From Solobacterium sp. UBA636 (lineage in GTDB: Bacteria; Bacillota_I; Bacilli_A; Erysipelotrichales; Erysipelotrichaceae), in NCBI GenBank assembly GCA_002299675.1, contig DBOW01000140.1, forward strand, positions 24,545 through 38,533: 13,989 nt of DNA, given 5' to 3'. Positions 1 to 7,251 of this stretch are shown in pieces. Made by a program: the position numbers and the translations under genes. Positions within the stretch are counted from its first letter, which is position 1. Each line of letters opens with the position of its first letter. Below the pieces are notes generated by a model. It saw nothing but the letters and a program-made list of their open reading frames with translations. It was not told where the DNA came from and ran no database searches.

Positions 1-497
1 TTGTTGTTCTGAATTGAAGAATAATACTTAAACAGATTGTAACAGCACATGAACAAATAGACACCCACACTGATATAACAGACTGAGGCATGAATACCAT
101 CACTGTAGTTTCCTGAAGCTGTAATGGCATAATGTACCGGCAGTATCAGTACCGCAATCTCAAAAATAATCAGCGATATTAAAGCCTTGTTGCCGGTCTT
201 AAGTTTTATGCCGCTGTCCTCTTCAATCAGCTTCTCGATATACTGATAAAAAAGATAGGTCTCCAGAACCATCGTGCCGATAAAGAAACGGTGAAAAATA
301 TCGTTAAGTATTATCGGAACGCTGTCAAGATGATTAACCGTATAGATAGTAATCATATCAAAAATCAGGTGTACAAACATCACTGCCAGAATATAGGAAA
401 AAACCTTATGCAGCGGGCTGCTGTTGTCGGCTGATGAAATATAAAGATAGGATATAAAACAGATTATTATCAGTAAACAGAATTCAAGTCTAAACAT
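1..497 (-). CDS. Multi-TM membrane protein, 5' part only (possible sensor half of a GGDEF/EAL protein)
   Basis: This reading frame has no stop from the ATG at 497 to the left edge, giving 165 residues with the C-terminus missing. It is strongly hydrophobic. Membrane segments are likely near residues 5-20, 33-52, 70-88, 105-122 and 137-157, joined by short polar loops and no signal peptide. The segment at about residues 47-75 (DMITIYTVNHLDSVP, then LNDIFHR) resembles what I remember of N-terminal membrane domains in clostridial and erysipelotrichial diguanylate cyclases or EAL proteins. The output domain would lie outside the window, so this is only a suggestion. The start is supported by GGGGA six bases upstream. 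AT-rich DNA at 498-560 (TAATAATATA, TATATATA) could hold its own promoter. It follows recD2 on the same strand after a 64-base gap with no clear terminator. Confidence 0.65.
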   Translation of the reverse strand, partial: MFRLEFCLLIIICFISYLYISSADNSSPLHKVFSYILAVMFVHLIFDMITIYTVNHLDSVPIILNDIFHRFFIGTMVLETYLFYQYIEKLIEEDSGIKLKTGNKALISLIIFEIAVLILPVHYAITASGNYSDGIHASVCYISVGVYLFMCCYNLFKYYSSIQNN

Positions 498-561
498 TAT
501 TGTCCCCTATATTATTATCCTATATATAAATCTCAATAAATTCAGAACAATGTGTCATTTC

Positions 562-2670
562 TTAGACAGAAAGTCTTTCTTTCAGGTAAGTCTTTCTTTT
601 CCTTGAAGCCTTATGCAGTGCCTGATTAAAAACCAGTTCATCACCAATGATATAAAGCTTCTTTTTAGCTCTTGAACAGGCTGTATAGATCAGTTTCTTA
701 TCAAGCATATGGAAATGTTCCCTTGAGACAAAAAGAAATACATAAGGATATTCAGAGCCCTGTGCCTTATGAATAGACATGGCATAGGCCAGAGAAATCA
801 TATTTAGTTCATCATAGTTCAGATAAAGAAAAATATCACCATACTTAATCAGAAAATTATGCTCAAGTGTATCAATCTCCTCCAGAAAACCTATATCACC
901 ATTATAGACATCATCATCCGGCCGGTTTTTAAGCTGAAGAATCTTATCCTTTTCTCTGAATATTATCTTTCCATACTGTTTCTCTTTTTTTGATTTAGAA
1001 GCAGGATTGAATGATCTTTGAAGCGTACTGTTTAAATTATCGATACCATACTGTCCTCTGTACATTGGACTTAATATTTCAATATCCTCCAGGGCTGTAC
1101 CATCACGCAGAAGATTATCAACCATATTAACCAGCATATCATGATTAAAATCATTGATATTGATAAAATCAACATCCGAAGAATAATTATTAAAATTAAC
1201 CTGTTCATTATTTATTGCGGCTGAAAGATCAATAATCTCATTGCCGTTTGACTGACGGTGGATAGTTTCCAGTCTTGTCAAAGGAAACTTATTACAGCTT
1301 ATAAGATCATAGAGCAGATCTCCCTGCCTGATTGAAGGAAGCTGATTATCATCGCCTATAAGACAGAGCTTAGAAACATTTTTTGCGGCTTTCAGAAAAC
1401 TCGCAAAAAGAAAACTGTCCACCATAGAAGACTCATCAATTATAACTGCATCATAGGTAAGGGGATTTTCCTCATTAAAGACAAAAGTGTTGTCTTCCTT
1501 ATTCCATCTTAAGAGTGAATGGATAGTCTTGGAATCAACATCACAGATTTCATTGATTCTTTTGGCGGCCCTGCCGGTAGGTGCGGCTACCATAATGGTA
1601 TTAAAAGGATACTTAGATCGGTATATCTCTACAAGAGCTTTGATTAAAGTGGTCTTGCCGGTACCTGGTCCACCTACTATCAATGAAAAAGAACTGTTAA
1701 AGAAATTGCTGATAGCCTTTTTCTGATATTCATCATATTCAATTGAAGAAGCACTTGAATTGTCTAAAATCAGTGATTCTATTTCTTCTTCAGGGATTAA
1801 TTCACAATCTCTTTGGCAATTAAGATAGTCAGCTATCAGCTTTTCATCATAATATTCCGAAGATAAATAATATCTGTCTTCATCAAGAATCAGATATCTT
1901 TCATCAAGACATCTTTTTAAAGCTTCATCAAAATTTGAATTATATTTAAGGAAAGTACTCTTAAAATCATCAAGATAGAGAAAAGTATCACCGAGATTAA
2001 AGGAAATATTCTTAAATATATCAATCAGCAAAGCCTGAGCATACTTCTCACTTTTATATTCAAATTCCAGATTTGAAGTACATTCAACCACCTTTTTAAA
2101 GGATACTCCATAGACATCCAGATAAAATCTTAAGGGATTCTCTTTCAGAACATCCAGGGTATCTTCCTTAAAATGATTGCGTATCAGAAAGGATTCATTA
2201 TTGCTGAAGCCAAGAGTAAGAAGTTCAAACATACCATCTGTTTCTTCATCGCTCATATTTTTAAAGCCCTCACGCAGCCCTTCTCTGGCCTTTTCAGAAA
2301 TATCCAGAGTCTGAACTGTGGAGATATCTTTTTTAAGTATTTTAAGGGTATCATCACCCAGAATGTTATATATTTTTTCAGCTGTCTTTTTTCCGATATG
2401 GGTAAATAGTGGAGAAGAAAGAAAATCTATAATATCATCCTTTGTAGAAGGTATCTGCTTCTCAATGCCCAGCATCTTATACTGCAGACCATATTTTGGA
2501 TGATGAGTGTATTCACCAGATATGATATATTTACTTTTTTCATCGACATCAAATGAAGGGCCGGTTACAGTAATTGAACCATCATCAGTCTTAAAGACAG
2601 CTACCATATAGCTGTCTGATTTATAGATAATACGGGTAAATGTACCCTTTAAAGTCTCATTTGATTCCAT
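562..2670 (-). CDS. recD2: RecD2-type ATP-dependent DNA helicase (YrrC family)
   Basis: RecD2 is a superfamily 1B 5'-3' DNA helicase found without RecBC and linked to replication-fork and repair work. The 702-residue product has the expected order. An N-terminal OB-like region comes first (GTFTRIIYKSDSYMVAVF from about residue 8), followed by helix-hairpin-helix repeats (LFTHIGKKTAEKI). The motor then shows Walker A GGPGTGKT at 333-340, motif Ia APTGRAAKR, Walker B IIDESS with D412 and E413, motif III GDDNQLPSI, motif V SIHKAQGSEYP near 635, and motif VI YTACSRAKKKLY. I chose the ATG at 2670 because AAAGAG lies six bases upstream. Longer in-frame starts reach up to 2757 but would run deep into mnmA. 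With this start the overlap with the mnmA end is 14 bases, suggesting coupled translation. The last gene of the spx-mnmA-recD2 unit; family length is about 700-800. Confidence 0.95.
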   Translation of the reverse strand: MESNETLKGTFTRIIYKSDSYMVAVFKTDDGSITVTGPSFDVDEKSKYIISGEYTHHPKYGLQYKMLGIEKQIPSTKDDIIDFLSSPLFTHIGKKTAEKIYNILGDDTLKILKKDISTVQTLDISEKAREGLREGFKNMSDEETDGMFELLTLGFSNNESFLIRNHFKEDTLDVLKENPLRFYLDVYGVSFKKVVECTSNLEFEYKSEKYAQALLIDIFKNISFNLGDTFLYLDDFKSTFLKYNSNFDEALKRCLDERYLILDEDRYYLSSEYYDEKLIADYLNCQRDCELIPEEEIESLILDNSSASSIEYDEYQKKAISNFFNSSFSLIVGGPGTGKTTLIKALVEIYRSKYPFNTIMVAAPTGRAAKRINEICDVDSKTIHSLLRWNKEDNTFVFNEENPLTYDAVIIDESSMVDSFLFASFLKAAKNVSKLCLIGDDNQLPSIRQGDLLYDLISCNKFPLTRLETIHRQSNGNEIIDLSAAINNEQVNFNNYSSDVDFININDFNHDMLVNMVDNLLRDGTALEDIEILSPMYRGQYGIDNLNSTLQRSFNPASKSKKEKQYGKIIFREKDKILQLKNRPDDDVYNGDIGFLEEIDTLEHNFLIKYGDIFLYLNYDELNMISLAYAMSIHKAQGSEYPYVFLFVSREHFHMLDKKLIYTACSRAKKKLYIIGDELVFNQALHKASRKRKTYLKERLSV

Positions 2671-3796
2671 TAAGTACTCTTTCATCCAGATATTGAGAAA
2701 GTTCCCTTGTCTTATAGTAGGTATTTTCAATAATACCGCCACCAAGCATTTCGTCATCCAGATAGAAGACAGCCTGCTGACCAGGAGTTACTGCCTTAAT
2801 GCCCTGAGGGTAGGTCAGCAGTGCTTCGTTTCTGTTTAAAAGCTTTATATGAACATCCTGATCACTTTGACGGTAGCGGAACTTACATTTAATATCCATA
2901 TCATCTACATCCCTGTCGCTTATCCAGTTGATGTCCTTAATAAGTGCTGAATCAGAGTAGAGATAATGTTCATTCTTTATAGAAGTCAGATACAGGTAGT
3001 TGTGTTCAACATTCTTGCCCACACAGTAATATGGTCCTCTGTTGCCGCCAACACCAAAACCCTTTCTCTGTCCTATGGTATAGTAATAAACACCCTGATG
3101 TTCGCCAATTACTTCAAGGGTATCAATATCAATTATTTTGCCTGGTTTCATTGGTATATAGTTCTGCAGAAACTTTCTGAAATCTCTTTCGCCAATAAAA
3201 CAGATGCCAGTTGAATCTTTTTTTCTGGCAATGCTTAAGTTCAGTTCCTCAGCGATTTTTCTTACTTCGGTTTTATCTATATCGCCTAAAGGAAACAGAC
3301 ATTTATCTAAAGCTGACTTGTCTACCTGAGCCAGAAAATAGGACTGGTCCTTGGACAGGTCATGAGCTTTATAATATTTATTATTTTCTGATTTAAAATA
3401 ATGCCCGGTCGCAATCATATCATATCTTGAATCCATGGCATATTTCAGAAAGGAATCAAACTTAATATACTTGTTGCATAAGATATCGGGATTGGGTGTG
3501 CGCCCCTTTGAATACTCTTCAATGAAATTCTTAAAAACATGGTCCCAGTATTCCTTAATATAGTCGATTCTTTCAAGCTTTAAACCAAGCGACTCGGCGA
3601 CACTTTTGGCATCATTGTAGTCAGCTTCCTGGGGACAGACCGCATCGTTCAGGGTATTGTTTCCCAGAACATCATCATTTAAAAAAGAATCCCAGTTGCG
3701 CATGAAGCAGCAGGTAACATCATAGCCCTGCTTCTTTAAAAGATAGGCGGCAACTGCTGAATCTACGCCGCCCGATAAGCCTACTAGTACTTTCAT
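2657..3796 (-). CDS. mnmA: tRNA-specific 2-thiouridylase MnmA
   Basis: MnmA activates U34 of tRNA(Lys/Glu/Gln) with ATP and inserts sulfur taken from a persulfide carrier, giving 2-thiouridine at the wobble base. The 379-residue product starts MKVLVGLSGGVDS. The PP-loop SGGVDS is at residues 8-13. The two catalytic cysteines sit in NPDILCNKYIKF and in STGICFIGERDFRKFL. The C-terminal beta-barrel has GQRKGFGVGGN and GQQAVFYLDDEMLGGGII. The ATG at 3796 forms an ATGA overlap with the spx stop and has GGGAAGAGG just upstream. A GTG five codons earlier is in frame but lacks support. A cysteine desulfurase gene often lies beside mnmA in Bacillota, but none is present here. The downstream neighbour is recD2, close to the trmU-yrrB-recD2 order in Bacillus, here without the TPR gene. 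Confidence 0.96.
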   Translation of the reverse strand: MKVLVGLSGGVDSAVAAYLLKKQGYDVTCCFMRNWDSFLNDDVLGNNTLNDAVCPQEADYNDAKSVAESLGLKLERIDYIKEYWDHVFKNFIEEYSKGRTPNPDILCNKYIKFDSFLKYAMDSRYDMIATGHYFKSENNKYYKAHDLSKDQSYFLAQVDKSALDKCLFPLGDIDKTEVRKIAEELNLSIARKKDSTGICFIGERDFRKFLQNYIPMKPGKIIDIDTLEVIGEHQGVYYYTIGQRKGFGVGGNRGPYYCVGKNVEHNYLYLTSIKNEHYLYSDSALIKDINWISDRDVDDMDIKCKFRYRQSDQDVHIKLLNRNEALLTYPQGIKAVTPGQQAVFYLDDEMLGGGIIENTYYKTRELSQYLDERVLNGIK

Positions 3797-4221
3797 TCCT
3801 CTTCCCTGCACTTTCCGCAGTATCCATAGTGTGGACAGTCACTGTCACAGGCTGATGTCATCTTTCTTAGTTCTGGCGGTATGAAACTCTCTATTTCCTC
3901 CGCATCATAGCCAAACTGCAGTGTTCTATCATCAATAATAATTGGCCTTTTAAGTACACTTGGGTTCTGTACAACAAAATCATAAAGCTCATCCAGAGTC
4001 ATTTCATCGATATTGACTCTGTTTTCCTGGATAATTTTTGATCTTTTGGATATCAGATCGTCTGTACCGTTTTCCGTACGTGACAAAAGATACTTAATCT
4101 CATCCTTATTAAGCAGTGTAGTAAAAATATTCTTCTCTTTAAACTTCAGGTTATGTTCCTTAAGCCAGGATTTAACCTTGCGGCATGAGGAACAGCCCGG
4201 GCTTGTATATACAACAATCAT
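3793..4221 (-). CDS. spx: Spx/ArsC-family redox regulator with a cysteine-rich C-terminal tail
   Basis: Spx proteins bind the RNA polymerase alpha C-terminal domain and redirect transcription under disulfide stress. The 142-residue product starts MIVVYTSPGCSSC, with the redox switch C10-x-x-C13. It has DDLISKRSKIIQ in the middle and the conserved LKRPIIIDDRTLQFGY block, including the Arg of RPI. It aligns well with Bacillus Spx as I remember it (131 residues) up to about residue 118. After that the usual C-terminus is replaced by a tail with C125, C129, C135 and C138 (C-x3-C-x5-C-x2-C) and ending REEE. That spacing could bind zinc or an iron-sulfur cluster, or add a second redox switch; this is inference. 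The gene leads the operon and overlaps mnmA by 4 bases (ATGA). There is no Shine-Dalgarno before the ATG. A paralogous ArsC-like reductase is possible but less likely given the RPI block. Confidence 0.9.
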   Translation of the reverse strand: MIVVYTSPGCSSCRKVKSWLKEHNLKFKEKNIFTTLLNKDEIKYLLSRTENGTDDLISKRSKIIQENRVNIDEMTLDELYDFVVQNPSVLKRPIIIDDRTLQFGYDAEEIESFIPPELRKMTSACDSDCPHYGYCGKCREEE

Positions 4222-4228
4222 CTTTACA

Positions 4229-4234
4229 ATTATA
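4229..4234 (-). promoter_or_regulatory. -10 box of the spx-mnmA-recD2 operon, probably leaderless
   Basis: On the minus strand a perfect TATAAT is followed by exactly 7 bases (TGTAAAG) and then the spx ATG. The usual -10 to start distance places transcription initiation on or within a base or two of the A of ATG. No purine-rich ribosome binding site fits in that space. No good -35 is seen at 17 bases; a CTGACA lies at a long 20-base spacing. The box overlaps a plus-strand candidate -10 (TACAAT, 4233-4238) for the trpS leader, so the two divergent promoters may compete. Confidence 0.55.
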
Positions 4235-4244
4235 CAATATTTGT

Positions 4245-4413
4245 ACTAGAATGTTGTCAGTAGTTAATAGAGCATCATAAAAAAGAGAGACATATAAATG
4301 CTGAAATTATGTCATGACCTGTTAATGAACTGGATATGGTAAAGCGGCCTTAACGCATTAAGAAGTAAATTGGGTGGCACCACGGATAAATTCGTCCCAT
4401 GGGTCACTTTTTT
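4245..4413 (+). ncRNA. T-box leader (tRNA-Trp sensing) of trpS
   Basis: T-box leaders read the charging state of a cognate tRNA: uncharged tRNA stabilises an antiterminator and lets the gene be transcribed. The T-box motif TGGGTGGCACCACGG is at 4371-4385. Stem I has AGTA at 4259-4262 opposite GAAC-TGG-A, with the TGG (Trp) specifier at 4331-4333. A 6-bp helix (4263-4268 with 4321-4326, G.U at both ends) flanks this loop, and the apex has GACATA/TATGTC (4289-4294, 4308-4313). A stem III hairpin CTTAA-CGCA-TTAAG is at 4349-4362. The antiterminator pairs 4371-4374 with 4396-4399 and 4382-4386 with 4391-4395, around the 7-nt bulge TGGCACC (4375-4381). The bulge base C4378 fits a G discriminator, as expected for bacterial tRNA-Trp. 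The exact 5' end is inferred from the stem I pairing. Confidence 0.93.
4374..4413 (+). terminator. Regulated intrinsic terminator of the trpS T-box
   Basis: GTGGCACC (4374-4381) can pair with GGGTCAC (4401-4407) using one bulged A and one G.U. The hairpin ACGGA/TTCGT (4382-4386, 4391-4395) stacks inside it, and six T follow at 4408-4413. This fold consumes the TGGC bases that would otherwise pair with the tRNA CCA end, so it is incompatible with the antiterminator. The pairing is read by eye and no folding energy was computed. Confidence 0.65.
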
Positions 4414-4431
4414 ATTTTCAGGAGGAAGATA

Positions 4432-5424
4432 ATGAAAAGAATGTTATCGGCTATCAAGCCTACCGGACAGCTCACACTGGGAAACTATATTGGAGCACTC
4501 AAAAACTTTGTAAAGTATCAGGACGAATATGAAGTAATCTTCTTTATCGCCAATCTGCACTGCATTACAGTGTATCAGGACCCAAAGGAACTCAGAAAAA
4601 ACCTGAAGGATGCTGTAGCGCTGTATCTTGCCTGCGGACTTGACCCTCAAAAGGCAACAATCTTTCTGCAGACCGATGTTAAGGAACATGCCCAGCTGGG
4701 TTATGAACTGGCCTGCTACACCTATCTTGGTGAACTTAACCGAATGACACAGTTCAAGGACAAGATGGCTCATGGTGAAACCAATCTTTCAGCCGGCATG
4801 TATGTCTATCCCTGCCTGATGGCAGCTGATATCCTGCTGTATAATCCAGACTATGTACCGGTTGGTGAAGACCAGAAGCAGCATGTTGAACTTACAAGGG
4901 ACATTGCCCTTCGTTTTAACAACAAATATTCACCTACCTTTACCCTGCCTGAGCCGCTGGTAGCCAAGGTTGGTGCCAGAATCATGTCTTTGCAGGATCC
5001 TTCAAGGAAAATGTCTAAATCAGAACATGACAATGGTGACAAGGGCTGTATCTATCTGCTTGATGATATAAATGCTGCCCGCAAAAAAATTATGTCAGCC
5101 GTAACTGATTCAGTTGGCAAAGTACAGCTTGACAAGGCTAATCAGCCAGGTATCTATAATCTCATTGAAATTGCTGCATCTTTATCAGGACGGAGCATGG
5201 AAGAAATTGCTGATGAATTTAAGGATTCGGGCTATGGCGATCTTAAGAAATATGTAGCTGATGTAGTATGCACTGAACTGGAAAAGATTCAAGGCCGTTA
5301 TAACGAAATAATAGCTTCTGGCATGATTGAAGAAATATTAAAAGATGGTGCCATGAAGGCATCATCGATTGCGCGTAAAACATTAGCTAAAGTTGAAAGA
5401 AAAATAGGTCTGGAAATCCGCTAA
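4432..5424 (+). CDS. trpS: Tryptophanyl-tRNA synthetase (class I)
   Basis: TrpRS charges tRNA-Trp with tryptophan in an ATP-dependent reaction in the cytosol. The 330-residue product has the family's usual length. The HIGH-equivalent region is PTGQLTLGNYIG, starting at residue 10, and the second signature KMSKS is at 193-197 within DPSRKMSKSEHDN. Other typical stretches are LNRMTQFKDK and YPCLMAADILLYNPDYVPVGEDQKQH. The start at 4432 has a strong AGGAGG six bases upstream. An earlier in-frame ATG at 4399 lies inside the T-box terminator and is not credible. Expression should rise when uncharged tRNA-Trp accumulates, as judged from the Trp-specific leader. The stop codon TAA shares its bases with the stop of the converging yitT-family gene, a 4-base overlap. 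Confidence 0.97.
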   Translation: MKRMLSAIKPTGQLTLGNYIGALKNFVKYQDEYEVIFFIANLHCITVYQDPKELRKNLKDAVALYLACGLDPQKATIFLQTDVKEHAQLGYELACYTYLGELNRMTQFKDKMAHGETNLSAGMYVYPCLMAADILLYNPDYVPVGEDQKQHVELTRDIALRFNNKYSPTFTLPEPLVAKVGARIMSLQDPSRKMSKSEHDNGDKGCIYLLDDINAARKKIMSAVTDSVGKVQLDKANQPGIYNLIEIAASLSGRSMEEIADEFKDSGYGDLKKYVADVVCTELEKIQGRYNEIIASGMIEEILKDGAMKASSIARKTLAKVERKIGLEIR

Positions 5425-5436
5425 TCCAGCGGTTTC
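5413..5436. terminator. Candidate bidirectional terminator at the trpS/yitT convergent stops
   Basis: CCGCT (5418-5422) pairs with AGCGG (5428-5432) around a 5-base loop that holds the end of the trpS stop. The stem is extended by GAAA (5413-5416) with TTTC (5433-5436) across one bulged T. The GC core flanked by A-run and T-run works in both directions, but the T-run is only three to four bases long, so efficiency may be modest. It is placed within the last codons of both converging genes. Confidence 0.4.
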
Positions 5437-6275
5437 TGATAATAATTCCCATATATCTCTTTAGTATTCTGAACATTGATAAAGGCATGATTATCGACTG
5501 ACAATATTAATCTGACAATTTCATGATACTGAAATGTATTAACCACGGACACCAGCATCGTGGTTTTTTCTTTGGAAAAATAGCCTGTCGCATTAACTTC
5601 GGTAATACCGTGTCTAAACTGTTTCAGTATTGCGTCGGCTACCTCATCAGGTTTCTTGGTGATGATGGTCAGCGTCTTAAAGGTATAGCGGTGATTGAGC
5701 AGTTTGATTACCTGAGTAGAACAGAACTGGAAGATAATGGAATAGAGTGCCCTTTCCCAGTCATAAATAAAACCAGCAATCATAATTATTGCCACATTTA
5801 CCAGAAAGGTATAATTCCAGATATCCTTTTTAAACTTATTGGAGAAATAAACCGAAATAAAATCAAAACCACCAGTTGAAAAATTAAGCGTCAGCGCAAT
5901 ACCTATGGCCAGACCATTCACAATTCCACCAAATACCGCCAATAGGAGCATATCACTCACAAAGAAATTTCTTGGCAGATACATGGTAATAAAAGAAACC
6001 AGTGTAAACTGTATAATGGAATAAATAGTGAATTTGCGGCCTATTTTTTTAAAGACAAAAAGCGAAACAATGATATTGAAGCCCAGATAAAGAACTGAAT
6101 ATGAAATCGGAAAAGAGAAAAAGTCTCCGGAAATATCCGATATTAATCTGGATATACCAGAAAAACCAGCCGGATATAAAGAAGCCGGTATAGTAAAATT
6201 GATTATCGCAAATGACTGAATAAAGGCTGATACAGCCGAAAAGAACATCAGTCTAAGATCTATATTTTTAATCAT
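5421..6275 (-). CDS. YitT family membrane protein with a DUF2179 C-terminal domain
   Basis: The 284-residue protein belongs to the YitT family, a widespread Bacillota membrane family without a settled function. The N-terminal two thirds have about five or six hydrophobic segments (residues roughly 10-30, 55-75, 83-100, 107-130, 153-170). They carry the family-like stretches INFTIPASLYPAGFSGI and FGGIVNGLAIGIALTLNFSTGGFDFIS; the STGG(T/F)D pattern is typical. The soluble C-terminus from about residue 205 (KTLTIITKKPDEVADAI, then HGITEVNATGYFSKEKTTMLVSVV) matches the DUF2179 fold, a ferredoxin-like domain often compared to ligand-binding domains. The ATG at 6275 has GGGGGA upstream and overlaps the end of rmuC by 8 bases. 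It is the last gene of the cvpA operon. It converges on trpS with shared stop bases. I infer nothing about substrate. Confidence 0.88.
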   Translation of the reverse strand: MIKNIDLRLMFFSAVSAFIQSFAIINFTIPASLYPAGFSGISRLISDISGDFFSFPISYSVLYLGFNIIVSLFVFKKIGRKFTIYSIIQFTLVSFITMYLPRNFFVSDMLLLAVFGGIVNGLAIGIALTLNFSTGGFDFISVYFSNKFKKDIWNYTFLVNVAIIMIAGFIYDWERALYSIIFQFCSTQVIKLLNHRYTFKTLTIITKKPDEVADAILKQFRHGITEVNATGYFSKEKTTMLVSVVNTFQYHEIVRLILSVDNHAFINVQNTKEIYGNYYQKPLD

Positions 6276-7251
6276 CGATATCCCCCGAATTTATTTTACT
6301 GAATTTGTTTATTATCTTGTTCTGCGTTATATAAAGCTGTTCATTATCCTGAACCACTTTATCAAGATCCTTTTTGAGCTGTTCATTACGTTCTTTCAGG
6401 CGATTAAATTCTATACTCAGTTCGCTTAAAAGCTTTTCTATTTCCCTAGCCTTCTCATTCTTTTTCTGACCAAGATAGATAGATCTGACAGCCGTAAGAT
6501 AAGCCATTAAAGTAGTAGGTGAAACAATATATACTTTCTTCAGATAAGAATAGTCAACAATTTCATTAAAAGAAGAATAAATCTCTGCATAAATAGCCTC
6601 TGAAGGCACAAACATAAAGGCCATATCGGCTGTTACACCATCAATAATATATTTATCATGGATATCATTAATGTGTTTCTGACAGTCTTTTCGAAACAGA
6701 TTGCGGTTTTCACTGCAGGGATTTTCACTCAGACGGCGATAATCTTCCAGCGGAAACTTGGAATCTATGGAGATTAAACCATAGCTGTAGCCCTTTATTA
6801 CTGCATCAGCGCGGGTATTGTTTGGAAACAGATACTGTCTTTCATAGATTTCATCATTTATGCCAAATACCGTTTCTAAAAGCGAATACAGTTCTATTTC
6901 GCCAAAGACACCACGGCTTTTCTTATCGTTGAGCACATTATGGAGTCTGGTAATGCTTTTTTGGAGCTCATCAATATTCTTGCTGGTATTATCCAGACTG
7001 ATTATTTTTTCATTAAGTTTATTGAAAACGGCCAGGTTTTTATCAATATCGCCATTAATCTTGTTCTCCATATCATCAAGACGGTTGGCCATGTTATTCA
7101 TATTGATATTCAGAAGCTTAGAAAAATTCATCAGATCATTATTAAACGCAGCTTTCAGTTCATTATTATTCCGGTTTGTCAGAAGAATAATAATAATCAC
7201 AACAGAAAGCACAATCAGAAGAATAATCAGTATTATTAAAACTGTATCCAT
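6268..7251 (-). CDS. rmuC: RmuC-family putative nuclease, membrane-anchored
   Basis: RmuC is associated with limiting recombination and inversions at short repeats; the family has a PD-(D/E)XK-like nuclease core. The 327-residue product begins with one membrane helix (residues 3-24). A predicted coiled coil follows to about residue 100. The core has SRGVFGEIELYSLLE, then RADAVI leading to ISIDSKFP with D163 and K165 as likely active-site residues. GVTADMAFMFVPSEAIYAEI and YIVSPTTLMAYLTAVR are strong family signatures. A second helical, charged stretch closes the protein. It is shorter than the 400-500 residues common in proteobacterial RmuC, mostly through a reduced coiled coil. Its ATG shares one base with the stop of the upstream small ORF (TAATG), so translation is probably coupled, with GAGG a few bases before the start. 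Confidence 0.93.
   Translation of the reverse strand: MDTVLIILIILLIVLSVVIIIILLTNRNNNELKAAFNNDLMNFSKLLNINMNNMANRLDDMENKINGDIDKNLAVFNKLNEKIISLDNTSKNIDELQKSITRLHNVLNDKKSRGVFGEIELYSLLETVFGINDEIYERQYLFPNNTRADAVIKGYSYGLISIDSKFPLEDYRRLSENPCSENRNLFRKDCQKHINDIHDKYIIDGVTADMAFMFVPSEAIYAEIYSSFNEIVDYSYLKKVYIVSPTTLMAYLTAVRSIYLGQKKNEKAREIEKLLSELSIEFNRLKERNEQLKKDLDKVVQDNEQLYITQNKIINKFSKINSGDIDD

Noticed and set aside
571..599. Direct repeat AAGTCTTTCTTT, 17 bases apart
   Set aside because: It is in the RecD2 C-terminal codons (basic Lys/Arg run) and is explained by repeated residues; only two copies.
2671..2757. 29-residue N-terminal extension of RecD2
   Set aside because: It reads mnmA coding sequence in another frame, has no family match, and the AAAGAG site serves the ATG at 2670.
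3797..3811. GTG start five codons earlier for MnmA
   Set aside because: The family begins MKVLVG-like directly before the PP-loop, and GGGAAGAGG serves the ATG at 3796.
4223..4252. TTTACA-18-TAGAAT as the trpS promoter on the plus strand
   Set aside because: The sequence match is fair, but its -10 (4247-4252) would place the start inside T-box stem I, after the 5' half of the base helix (4245-4254) that pairs with 4334-4340.
4399..4431. Earlier trpS start at ATG 4399
   Set aside because: It lies within the T-box terminator hairpin and adds a non-family N-terminus. The AGGAGG at 4420-4425 is placed for the ATG at 4432.
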